This document shows positions 19,542 to 28,911 of a stretch of 64,000 nt of DNA, piece after piece; positions within the stretch are counted from its first letter, which is position 1, and each line of letters starts with the position of its first letter. The DNA is from Paramoeba atlantica (taxonomy: Eukaryota > Discosea). Below the pieces are notes generated by a model that was not told the DNA's origin, searched no databases, and saw only the letters and a list, made by a program, of their open reading frames with translations. The position numbers and the translations under genes were made by a program. The stretch lies in NCBI GenBank assembly GCA_977017575.1, contig CDRNVI010000043.1:124001-188000 (forward strand), given 5' to 3'.

Positions 19542-22020
19542 CATGTTACGAAGAAAGAAACAAAGTGTGGAACCGAGTCCTATCTGCAACAAAGTATTCC
19601 CTCGCGGCCGTTCAAGCAGCTGCAGCCAAACGCAGGAGTCGCCACCCCCCACGCGCACCCTCAAGTCACCCGTCAAGCGCAGGTCAATCCAAGACAGAAG
19701 CGAGGGACACAAGAGCTATTAAACGAGCTACAAGGCTAGTTCTGGAAGGCGCAGTATCCAAGGCCACTAAAGTTCTAGACAAAGAAATAAAAGAGAAAAC
19801 ACTCACTGATGATGTAATCTTCGAAAAGTTGAAGCAGTTGCACCCCCAAAAACCCATAACCTTTAATCTTCCGTCGGATGCACCACAAATAGCTTGTATT
19901 ACTCCGACCGAACTACGTAGTGCAGGACGACATCTCGCGAAAGGCGCATCCCCAGGGCCGACGGGCATAACAGATGTAATCATCAGGATACTGCTTGACG
20001 ACGAAATATGCTGTGTAAGCTTCTGCCATATGCTTATGGATTTAATCAATGGTGAATTATCCAAACAAGTCATGGCTAGGCTTCGTCGCGCCAGACTCGT
20101 AGCGATACCAAAATCGGATGAACATGTCCGACCGATTGCAGTAGGAGAGCTAATCTTAAAGCTTGCTGGGTTAATCTTACTACAACGACACGAAGGGAGC
20201 TTGGAGAAACTCTTTACGCCCATACAGCATGGGGTAATGCTGAAAGGTGGTTGCGAGCAAGTCGTCCACAAACTGCACGCACTTTACAAGGAAGAGTACG
20301 CTATTCTATCAATCGACCTAAAAAACGCGTTCAACTCGCCTTCTCGTGACGACATTGCAAGATCCGTGTTTGCATTTCATACGCTAAAGCCTTTTCACAA
20401 GTTCTTCCACGCTGAATACGCAGAGCCCTCAGAAATGCTGTTCTATGGTTCTGATGGACAGCTTTTTGGGACCGTAAGCAGTACAGCTGGGGTACGACAG
20501 GGATCTTCTCTTTCAACGCTATACTTCTGTTCTTTTCTCCAACCACTGCTAGAAACTCTGGCGCAAGAGTTCCCTGAGCTACGCATTTACGCCTACATAG
20601 ATGACGTCAATTTCGCATCGAAAGACGCTCAGCTCCTTTCGGATGCGTACCTTCGTCTTAATCAGCTTGTGTCCGAGAAGCATCTACAAATGGCGTACAA
20701 CAAGTGTGTGTGGTTCACAGGCACAGCAAATATTGCTCTTCCGGAACAGCTTGCATTGGATGGTGTCCAATCTGAAACCGAAGCGTGTAAGGTCCTGGGT
20801 GCGTATATAGGGCGGGAAGAACGAGTCAGTGAACGTCTTCTTCATAAATTGGAAAAACATGGCACAATATTTCGACGACTAAAAAACATGGGTGCAAACA
20901 ACATTTCGCTCCACTTGTTATCTAGATGCGTTAATGTACGACACGGCTATCACACTCGAGTGCACGGACCTGATGCGACTGAACAACTTACCGAGAAATT
21001 TGATGAAGCAGTCAATGATGTCCTGCAGTCATGGTTCGGGAAATTGTCAGCTAATCAGATTGCATGGGTTTGTCTTCCTGTCAAGTTGGGGGGGCTAGGG
21101 CTAACTTTTTTTTTTTTTTTTTTTTAGGGCTAACTCCAACCGTGCCAATCCTCGAGGCGGCGTATCGGAACTCCAAACGCTCTTGAGCGTTTTAACTTTG
21201 TTTCAGCTCGGGCAACCGTTGTGGTGTCACCTGCGCCTCTTGGGGAGGAGCACACTCCAGATGACGAAAGCACAACTGCAGCTATTCACCACAACCAAGT
21301 AAGAGAACGAATTCTACAAGATCCTGCACAAGCCAGGATAGTATCTGCCACTTGTGAAAAAGGAAACTACGACTGGCTCGCCTCCTCGTCTCGTCTGGTC
21401 CCATCTCATTTATTCACCCTTTCTGTTCTTCCCCGACTTGGTCTCCCACACCCCGACATACCGTGCAATCTCCAGTGCCCTGGCTGCAACATTCTCCTTG
21501 ACTCTTCTTCAGCTCTGCGACACATCCCCGCGTGCACTAAATGTCCAGGAAACAATGCAACCACGAAACATAATGCCCTGGTTCGTCACGTACACGAGCT
21601 CGCGTTGAAGGCCGGCTTGCCATGTGAAAGAGAACCCCGCCAATTCACCTCATATCGATGTACGGCGTGCTCTGAAAGTTTTGCACCGCACCAAAAGCGC
21701 AATCATGAGCGAAAATGCGGAACAGGAAGGATACAACGCTCAGGACCCGACTTAGTAATATACTGGGCATCTGGTGAGAAATATTACGATCTGACAATTG
21801 CTCATGAGTTAAGCCCCTCCAATCAAGGCAAGCGCGGCCATCGCTTGATGCAAGATGCGATCAAACGAAAGCAAGTAACGTACGTCAATTCGGGTTTAAT
21901 ACCGGGAAACGAATTTGAATGCCTTCCCTTGCTTTCCGGTGGAGCGCTGCATCGCAATACAGAAAATCTTCTCAAGACGCTGGCGGATAGGGGCCAACTT
22001 CCGCGTATGTCCGTGATTTC
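19542..22020 (+). CDS. LINE-R copy 2 protein: reverse transcriptase and restriction-like endonuclease
   Basis: RT blocks: AKGASPGPTGITD, ARLVAIPKSDEHVRPIA, IDLKNAFNSPSRDDIA, AGVRQGSSLSTLYF, active site AYIDDVNFAS. The C-terminal part has a CX2CX11HX3C finger (CPGC...HIPAC, about 21475-21532), a second Cys-rich finger (CTAC...H...C), and PDLVIYWASGEKYYD, an exact PDX12D endonuclease core. Two breaks: a T20 insertion at 21106-21125, and a one-base frameshift near 21182-21185 (NSKR/LERFNF). Ends at the DIRS-2 junction. This architecture marks the restriction-like-endonuclease LINEs (R2/CRE/NeSL group). Confidence 0.8.
21097..21135 (+). repeat. Bare T20 insertion with 10-bp target duplication
   Basis: AGGGCTAACT (21097-21106) + T tract to 21125 + AGGGCTAACT (21126-21135). 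Skipping the T tract and one duplicate restores the LINE-R reading GLGLTPTVPILEAAYRNSK, which matches GLGLTPTDLLRKSAYEAS of copy 3. It therefore looks like a retrotransposition event that delivered only a poly(A) tail, in minus orientation. Confidence 0.85.
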
Positions 22021-22209
22021 TATAAGTTTACGATTTGAAATTCAGGAGGGCAAACATTATGCTCCATACTGTTGTAGTTTTGGGCTTAGGAATATTATTC
22101 GAATTATATCACCGTTTTTTCTAATCATGAACAATTTGACATATACACAATTATTTGACTATTTTAGAGACTATTTTCATCCGAACGTTACCACTAGTTT
22201 TTGTTTTTC

Positions 22210-23193
22210 ATGTCGCACCAGTTGTTTGGCACTCCTGGTGCCCCTGAAGGGATTGAGTCACGTATCGAACAAGTTCTAAGTACGGACCAAGTTGCGAATT
22301 TGTTGCGAGACGGAAATGGAGTTGATCCCATGACTGAGAATGAAAAACAACAGTTCTCCAAGAAAGTTATGACTTTGCTGGAGAAGGGGTTTAAGGTGCA
22401 AATACAGGCAACATGGGCCGAGCGCGGTGAAGATGTGAATCAAACTGTTGTGGGTAAAGTATACCGTAAGAAGGCGAAAAACAGTGATGAGTTTGATATT
22501 TGGGCCCTGTGGGAGGATGATCCTGACAATGAGTATGAGTTCCCCCATCCGCTGATTGACTATTTCGCACTTTCTATCGTTAAAGTTTACAAGGCGATGC
22601 CAGGTGGACAGCCGCGTGATGAGCAGCTAGCTGCGCTGGAAGGAATGCAAGTTCGTGACCCATCTAAGTTTTCTTCATTTGTTCCTTTGACGTGGGCGGC
22701 TTGGATCGACTCTCTGGATGAATTTAAGCCGCGAGAGCTTGTTCGTGAGCTGCGTGAAACTCCGGAGCTGGGAGTTCGCTTCAATCCTCCGGCACATCGT
22801 GAGCGCTTGTTTGCCATATTGGTAAAGTGGATTTATACAGCTAGAGTGATGGAAGGATGGAAAGATGAGCAATTCATTTGTATCGCGGAAATGCTCATCG
22901 AAGAGCTTCGAAATCATTATTGGGCAGCAGCGGGAGCTCCTGTAGAACGTGTTCAGCAGCGCCTTCACAAGGATGATGATCCTCAGGATCGTTACGGACA
23001 AATCATGACAGAGGAACAGCTGCGTGTGAATCTCCTACCACGGGTTGTGAAAGGAGCGCATGTATGCTACAATTGTCGCCAAACTGGTCACGTTCGCGCT
23101 CAATGTCCTCGTTTGCAAAGCGGGGCACCACAACCGGTTTTTCGTGGGGGGGTGGCGAGCGGCGCCCAGACGGGCGTAAGACGCACACAATAG
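22210..23193 (+). CDS. gag-like ORF of DIRS-2 with zinc knuckle (fossil)
   Basis: 327 residues from the ATG at 22210. Middle region WALWEDDPDNEYEFPHPLID, then ELVRELRETPELGVRFN and a helical stretch. Near the C-terminus is one CCHC knuckle, CYNCRQTGHVRAQC. Stop at 23191-23193; the recombinase ORF opens three bases later. It is an apparently full version of the DIRS-1 gag-like ORF. Confidence 0.75.
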   Translation: MSHQLFGTPGAPEGIESRIEQVLSTDQVANLLRDGNGVDPMTENEKQQFSKKVMTLLEKGFKVQIQATWAERGEDVNQTVVGKVYRKKAKNSDEFDIWALWEDDPDNEYEFPHPLIDYFALSIVKVYKAMPGGQPRDEQLAALEGMQVRDPSKFSSFVPLTWAAWIDSLDEFKPRELVRELRETPELGVRFNPPAHRERLFAILVKWIYTARVMEGWKDEQFICIAEMLIEELRNHYWAAAGAPVERVQQRLHKDDDPQDRYGQIMTEEQLRVNLLPRVVKGAHVCYNCRQTGHVRAQCPRLQSGAPQPVFRGGVASGAQTGVRRTQ

Positions 23194-23196
23194 GAT

Positions 23197-24285
23197 TTGT
23201 GCCCCACCCCGACAAATGCTCGTGCCCGACCGTTGAGGATACGGCGGGTGAACTTACCAGGCTCTTCTCCGAATTCATCTTTATTCTTGCGAATGGAAAG
23301 TGCAAGTGCAGTGGAAAGAACGGATTTACCGAGACTTCAAATTCGGAGGGGAAAACACGTGTTCGGAACGGCAGCGCCTTTGGCAAGGGAACAAACGAGA
23401 TCAAACCTTTTATGCGATATACTCGGACTCAACCCAAAGGATCCGCACGGTCAGATCGTTCGGAAAGCAATCGAGCCCATGTGGGCAACAAGTACGTGGG
23501 GAACGAGGGAGAGGCTGTGGCTCCGGATGCAAGACTTTTGTGCACAACGTCACCTATCTCAAAACGCGCTCAGTGCGGTCAGGTTCGTAGACTCATTGAA
23601 ACTAGCGACGTCGACACGACTGGCCTACGCAAGGAATCTGCAGACTCTTATTACGCTCATGGGGGCCGAAGCAACCACATTGAATATGTACGGAAAGGCG
23701 TTGCAAGCGCAAGGCGGACTAAAACCACAGAGACAAATGCTTGCAATTACTCCCGTCCTTCTAAGACGGTTGAGAAGAAGTCTAACAACATCCGAGAGCA
23801 TGACGGCTCTTTTGTGCTGGAAAACGGCAGCTCGTTGGACGGAAACGGCGGAACTCTCGACAGAACAGATATTAAAGGTTACTCCCGAAGAGGTGGTGAT
23901 TTACTGGGGAAGAGCAACGAAGTCAACGAGAATGAACCCCTTTCGACCGTATATGTACGCGATTGTGACGGGCCCCGGAACTGCCGAGTTAGCGGACTAC
24001 ATGAGACGAATACCCCAAGGGTGCAGAATGTGCTACACGGAGGTATCTCGAATGGACAGCAAAATACGCGAAATCATGGGAAATGGCTATGGGACGCATT
24101 CAATAAAAAGGGGTGCAATCACGTGGCTGTTCCAGGAAGTGGCTCAAGGGAATCTAACGATATCAGAAGTTCAGAACATGACCAAGCATTTAAATGTCGA
24201 AAGTCTGTTAAGATACAATGCAAACCAAGTAACGACGGCCAGAGCGCTCGGAACGCAACGTGTATCGGCGAGACTCCCGGCATGA
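23197..24285 (+). CDS. Tyrosine recombinase of DIRS-2 (fossil)
   Basis: 362 residues. Catalytic core GTHSIKRGAITWLFQEV and TKHLNVESLLRYNAN with the Tyr nucleophile. The N-terminal part MWATSTWGTRERLWLRMQDF resembles the SAM-like DNA-binding fold of integrases. A long second frame (23064-24614), leading towards RT, is open across the whole gene. Confidence 0.8.
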   Translation: MCPTPTNARARPLRIRRVNLPGSSPNSSLFLRMESASAVERTDLPRLQIRRGKHVFGTAAPLAREQTRSNLLCDILGLNPKDPHGQIVRKAIEPMWATSTWGTRERLWLRMQDFCAQRHLSQNALSAVRFVDSLKLATSTRLAYARNLQTLITLMGAEATTLNMYGKALQAQGGLKPQRQMLAITPVLLRRLRRSLTTSESMTALLCWKTAARWTETAELSTEQILKVTPEEVVIYWGRATKSTRMNPFRPYMYAIVTGPGTAELADYMRRIPQGCRMCYTEVSRMDSKIREIMGNGYGTHSIKRGAITWLFQEVAQGNLTISEVQNMTKHLNVESLLRYNANQVTTARALGTQRVSARLPA

Positions 24286-25915
24286 CAGCTGAACTGTTGG
24301 AGCAAGTTTACTCTGAGGTACCGTACTTGAAACGGCACTCGATTACTTGCGCGCGGCGCTCGTCTAAGCTGGCCACGGCAAAAGATTTTGAGATACCATT
24401 ACACGTGAAAATGAATACACCTCTAATGGATCTAAAGGTAGTGAAAGGATGGATGGACTTGCCAACCAAGATGCGCTTTCAAAATGTCATTGACGAACTT
24501 CTACACGTTCCTGAAATAGCTGAAAAAGAGCCGAAAGGACTCAATTCTCTACCTGTGTCCGATATTGCGCTTCTTTTGAAGGCCGGTATCATTTCTCAAG
24601 TTTCTTCTGAATGAATTAGAGCGTCGTCCTACAGCTCAATTTATCATCCCGTTTACTGTAGTGGAACAAGACGAATTTGGTCACGATCGGAGGAGATTTA
24701 TATCTTGGTCGCGCGGGGATAATGACCGGTTGAAAGATTATGTCCCTGATGTTCCCCTGCTTCATCCTAGTAAATATTTGCATCGAGTTGACGACGCTAT
24801 AGGAGTGAAAAGAGATTTAAGCTGTGGATTCTATCAAGTACCACTTCCTCTAGCTGCGCGTTGTAAATTTCGCTTTTCATCAAAAGGCCGTACTTATGAA
24901 ATGAACGTTCTTCCGATGGGGCATAGGTGTGCCCCAGAAATCATGCATACGATAACTTCCGCCCTTGGGGGACTTGTCACAGTGTGTAGCGCTAAATCTG
25001 CTTTTATACGAGGAGCTATGGATGTGTACGTTGATGGAGTTCGGTTTTCGGGAACTGTGGAACAAGCGCAGGAGTACGCACGCTTTGTGGATAAACGGTG
25101 CGATGAGATGGGAGGAAAATTCAAGGAGAAAGGTCATGAGCCGACACAGCACTATGTATTTAATGGAGTTCATTACGATCACGTCAATCACAAGGTCAGC
25201 CTGGGACCACGTGTGGTGCGTAAGTTGCAGAATGACCGATTTTACTCGTTAAGCTTCAAAGATCTGGAGGTGGCGGTGGGGCGCCTTCTGTACGCATCTG
25301 CTGTGCTTGGTATAGTCATTCCGCGATTTCATTTCGCTGTCAAGATTGTTCAGCGACGAATTAATTTGTTGAATCGATGTCCGTGGATAGGTAATAAGTC
25401 TGTTGACCTTCCACGAAAAACACGTATTATTTTGGCACAATGGAGGGATGAGGTAGTATTAAATACTCCGATTAAAGCTCCACTTCATCCAGATTTCGTT
25501 CCTCACAAACATCGTCTTTACACAGATGCTTCTCGCAAAGGGTGGGGAGGGATTCTGTATCTGGATACAGGAGAGGTTTTGATAACAGGCAAGCCATGGG
25601 AGAGAGCCAACGGGAGAGAGCCATTCAAGATTTCGTGCTTCGTTTGCAAGAACTCCACGGATCAGTCATTATCGGTCAGCTCAGAAAATTTTTCCTACCG
25701 TTGGAAGACGATGAAATGGCTTTCTAGGAAGGCAAGGAATAGCTGCAGAATCCTCACAAATCGGGGTGTATGATACGGCGTATGGTAAGTGTTTTTTGGG
25801 AAAGGTTCTCATGGGAAGCCGGAACAACGTATGAAGTAAACAATGCTGAAGCTACGGCTGTAAGGTTGGCTCTTGAAGAATTCGGTGAGCATTTTATAAA
25901 TTATAAGGGTCCATC
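24282..25915 (+). CDS. Reverse transcriptase/RNase H region of DIRS-2 (fossil, broken)
   Basis: Shows RRFISWSRGDNDRL, GVKRDLSCGFYQVPLPLA and NVLPMGHRCAPEIMHT (RT), then HRLYTDASRKGWGGILYLD (start of RNase H-like fold) and, after a LINE-R insert, FSWEAGTTYEVNNAEATAV. Broken and lacking its 3' end. Confidence 0.7.
25605..25796 (+). mobile_element. 192-bp LINE-R 3' fragment inserted in DIRS-2
   Basis: Encodes only the last ~35 residues of a LINE-R protein (DFVLRLQELHGSVIIGQLRKFF, stop at 25725-25727) plus ~70 bases of 3' UTR. Flanks TGGGAGAG (25597-25604) and TGGGAAAG (25797-25804) form an 8-bp duplication with one mismatch, and DIRS RNase H sequence continues on the far side. It is a heavily 5'-truncated insertion. 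Confidence 0.75.
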
Positions 25916-27101
25916 GACCAGAAGAAACTTTTGAAATGGCAAAATCTTTTGACAAGCAAGTGCAAGAAGTTCTTACTGCATGGTTTGGATCGATGACACC
26001 AAAGCAAATTGCTTGGGCGCGTCTACCTGTGAAGAGCGGAGGATTGGGGTTAACGCCCACTGATCTCTTGCGAAAATCGGCGTATGAAGCATCAAGGCAC
26101 AGTGCTCTTGAACGACTTAATTCCTATTCAGTTCGAGCACTCAGTCTCACGTCTCCATCGCCGGTGGGAAATGAAGATCAGATAACCCCTCCCCACGATG
26201 AATTTGTAACTGAAGCAAAGCTTAACAGAGCTATTAAAGAATCGTTGAGTAAGGACCCGAAAATTGCACCAGTGCTGAGAGCAGCAAGTGAAAAAGGGAA
26301 CTCCGCGTGGCTTCATTCGACGGCAAAATTAGTGCCTTCCAAATTCTTCACATTAGCTTTGATGCCACGTCTTGGTCTAAGCCACCCTCGTATTCCCGAA
26401 AGTCTGCAATGCCCAGGATGTCGCACACTTCTGGATTCTTCATCAGCCTTTTCGCACATAGCTGGATGCATCCAGTGTTCCGGAAATAATACAACAATGA
26501 AACATAATAATCTGGTGCGTATTATCTATGAACTGTGTATGAAGGCGGGTGTGCCATGCGAAAGGGAACCTCGACAGTTTACTTCTTATAAATGCTCTAC
26601 ATGCGGGGAATCGTTCCCACAATGGCGAAAAAGTGATCATCAAAAAGTTTGTAGAAATGCGAGCCTCCATCGGTCAGGACCTGACATTGTAATACATTGG
26701 GCAACTGGGGAAATCTTTTATGACCTAACAATAATTCACGAGCTGGCGCCCACTAATGCACGGAAACGTAGCGGTACCCTGATGAGAGAGGCCATTACGC
26801 GCAAGCACAGCACATACGTGGCTTCCGGGATGATACCTCAAGAGCGTTTCGTATGCCTCCCAGTCCTCTCCGGTGGTGCTATGCATCACGGGCTCCGGCA
26901 CTTGTTGCATACGTTGGCGGACTGCAGCGGACTTGATAGGGTCCGAACACTGAACGAATTTTCTCTGTGCCTGTAGGAGTTAAATGGGTCGATTGTATTC
27001 TCTCAGCTGAGAAATTATTTATCTAATGACGATTCACAAAACATGGGCCTCTAGAATTTGACATTAAAAACAAAAACCTTGGAAACTTGAAGAAAAAAAA
27101 A
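25916..27101 (+). mobile_element. LINE-R copy 3, 5'-truncated
   Basis: Starts in the last RT segment (EETFEMAKSFDKQVQEVLTAWFG) and runs to the 3' end with an A-rich tail (about 27090-27101). It lies directly against truncated RNase H of DIRS-2, so it probably inserted there; the other side is now a Helitron-type repeat. Confidence 0.8.
25936..26976 (+). CDS. LINE-R copy 3 protein: Cys/His fingers and restriction-like endonuclease
   Basis: Best view of the C-terminal half. LPVKSGGLGLTPTDLLRKSAY, finger CPGCRTLLDSSSAFSHIAGC (CX2CX11HX3C), second finger CSTCGESFPQWRKSDHQKVC, and core SGPDIVIHWATGEIFYDLTI, which again gives PDX12D. LPVLSGGAMHHGLRHLLHTL follows. A TAG at 26974-26976 interrupts LCL/ELNGSIVFSQLRNYL, whose natural stop is at about 27052. 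Only this one nonsense change is seen in 1.1 kb. Confidence 0.8.
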   Translation: MAKSFDKQVQEVLTAWFGSMTPKQIAWARLPVKSGGLGLTPTDLLRKSAYEASRHSALERLNSYSVRALSLTSPSPVGNEDQITPPHDEFVTEAKLNRAIKESLSKDPKIAPVLRAASEKGNSAWLHSTAKLVPSKFFTLALMPRLGLSHPRIPESLQCPGCRTLLDSSSAFSHIAGCIQCSGNNTTMKHNNLVRIIYELCMKAGVPCEREPRQFTSYKCSTCGESFPQWRKSDHQKVCRNASLHRSGPDIVIHWATGEIFYDLTIIHELAPTNARKRSGTLMREAITRKHSTYVASGMIPQERFVCLPVLSGGAMHHGLRHLLHTLADCSGLDRVRTLNEFSLCL

Positions 27102-27107
27102 AGTATA

Positions 27108-28790
27108 ATTAATTGCGGTGGTTGTAAAACTACCGCTCTACACTCGATTATTGAAAAAAAAGTGAACAAAAACAGTGAAAATATAAAGAGGAACACAGTA
27201 ATATAATAGAAGAAAAAAATATAAAAGGGGGCTCCGGTGGTCCAAAACTGAAAAAAAAATTTGATAAAAATGGGGGGTCCATGGGGGGGGTCCAGGGGGG
27301 GGGTCCAGGGGGGGGGTCCAGGGGGGGGGTCCAGGGGGGGGGTCCAGGGGGGGGGTCCAGGGGGGGGGGGGCATGGTCGAGCAAATTTTTTCGAAAAAAT
27401 TAGTTTTCGAAAAAAAACCGCAGAAAGGGTAGCCGGGGTCTTGGCGCGCATTTTCCACCCCCCTACCCGGGGGTGACCGCCCCGCGTATCCGCAGGACGG
27501 GTCCGCCAAGTTCGGATTTTTTCGGAAAAAAATTTTTGAAAAAAATTTCAACTTGGCGAAAAAAATGACAAAAAAAATATTTTTCCAAAATCGTTTCCCC
27601 TATTGTATTTTGATAGTTTGGGACCTACACTAGCTTTCTACGCAGTTGTTTTCGCAAGGTATCACTTCTTCGAACTGTGGTGCGCCCCTCAAAATGACCC
27701 ACTTTTGACTAAAAAAGGTGAAAAAGTATTTTTCGGACCTAAAGGGGCATTTTTGTGTCGAAAGAATGGTATGGTTGGAGTCGCATTCTCTACCCAATAC
27801 GTTCAGTAGGCTTCCATTCATGCCTACTAGTGATTTCCCACGAGCAAATGTCGGATTTAGTGCTCTGAGAGCAAAAATATGCGAAAATGACCCCATTTGT
27901 ACCCGAAATTCGGCTATTTTTGGCTATAATCTTTCCGTTTTCTTCAGCTTTACAGGCCAAATTTTCTTTTTCAGGCTCTTCGTTAAACGCGGCGGTAGTT
28001 TTCAACGTTGAAAAAATGTGAACAAAAACAGTGAAAATATAAAGAGGAACACAGTAATATAATAAAGGAAAAAAATATAAAAGGGGGCTCCGGTGGTCCA
28101 AAATTGAAAAAAAAAATTGAAAAAAATGGGGGGTCCAGGGGGGGGGGTCATGGTCGAGCAAATTTTCGAAACAAAACCGCAGAAGGGGTACCGGGGTCTT
28201 GGCGCGCATTTTCCACCCCACTACCCGGGGGTGACCCCCCCGCGTATCCGCAGGACGGGTACGCCAAGTTTAGGTTTTTTCAAAAAAAAAAATTGAGAAA
28301 AAATTCAACTTGGCGGAAAAAATGGTAAAAAAAATATTTTTTCAAATTTTTTTTCGCTATTGTATTTTGAGAGTTTGGGACCTATACTAGCCATCTACAC
28401 CGTTGTTTTCGCAAGTTACCCCATCTTCTAGCCGTGGCACGCCTCCCAAAATGGCCCATTTTTGACCAAAAATTGCGGAAAAGTAATTTTCGAACCCAAA
28501 GGGGTCTTTTTATGTCGAAAGAATGGTGTGGTTGGAGTCGTATTCTATACCCAATACGTTCAGTAGGCTTCCATTCACACCTACGAGTGATTTCTCACAC
28601 GCAAATGTCAGATTTAGCGCTCTGAGAGCAAAAATACCCAAAAATTTTACCCTAAAATCGGCTATTTTTGGCTATAATCTTTGTTTTACTTTAGCTGTCC
28701 AGGCCGAAGTTTCTTTTTTAGGCTCTTCGTTAAACGCGGTGGTAGTTTTGAACGCGAAGCGCGCAGCATGAGTGACTTCTAAGATCCTCT
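27108..28790 (-). repeat. Reversed array units leading into Helitron A
   Basis: Minus-strand copies of the 8.3-12.1 kb unit. The first unit runs 27108-28010 with a long G-tract block (27271-27371). A second, more diverged unit runs 28010-28790 with almost no G tract (28130-28150). The second ends with one arm of the long hairpin and the word AGCATGAGTGACTTCTAAG, about 130 bases before the Helitron start codon. The same arrangement precedes Helitron B. Confidence 0.8.
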
Positions 28791-28911
28791 AAAAAATGAT
28801 CCTCTAAAATGAGATGAAAATCACATGTTCTTATTTTTGTGCTTCGAATTTTTTTGTTCATACATTTTTTTCACTGTTTAGCGCTTTTTTATTCATACTA
28901 TTATTCTTCTC

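Larger units (their letters stand above)
14226..22020 (+). mobile_element. LINE-R copy 2, split by DIRS-3 and cut by DIRS-2
   Basis: The most complete LINE-R. The N-terminal half is at 14226-15260 and the RT plus endonuclease half at 19542-22020, separated by DIRS-3. Protein similarity to copy 1 runs across the DIRS-3 insertion (...RDYKDISY | EERNKVWNRVLSA against RDYGDSNYDQRNQIWHRILSA). The 3' end is lost at 22020, where DIRS-2 starts inside codons for MSVIS. Total LINE length without inserts is about 3.5 kb. Confidence 0.85.
22021..25915 (+). mobile_element. DIRS-2, DIRS-type retroelement (fossil)
   Basis: Order: 5' leader, gag-like ORF (22210-23193), tyrosine recombinase (23197-24285), RT (from about 24282) and part of RNase H. 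The left junction cuts LINE-R copy 2 after its base 22020. The right part is missing: RNase H-like sequence (NNAEATAVRLALEEF) stops near 25915, where LINE-R copy 3 begins. A short LINE-R insert lies at 25605-25796. It is broken in a few places. Nearest relative in the window: DIRS-1. Confidence 0.75.

Noticed and set aside
1-27101. Polinton or retroviral origin of the left-hand elements
   Set aside because: No capsid, integrase of DDE type, protease or LTRs seen. Tyrosine recombinase plus RT/RNase H marks DIRS-type elements, and PDX12D plus RT marks LINEs.
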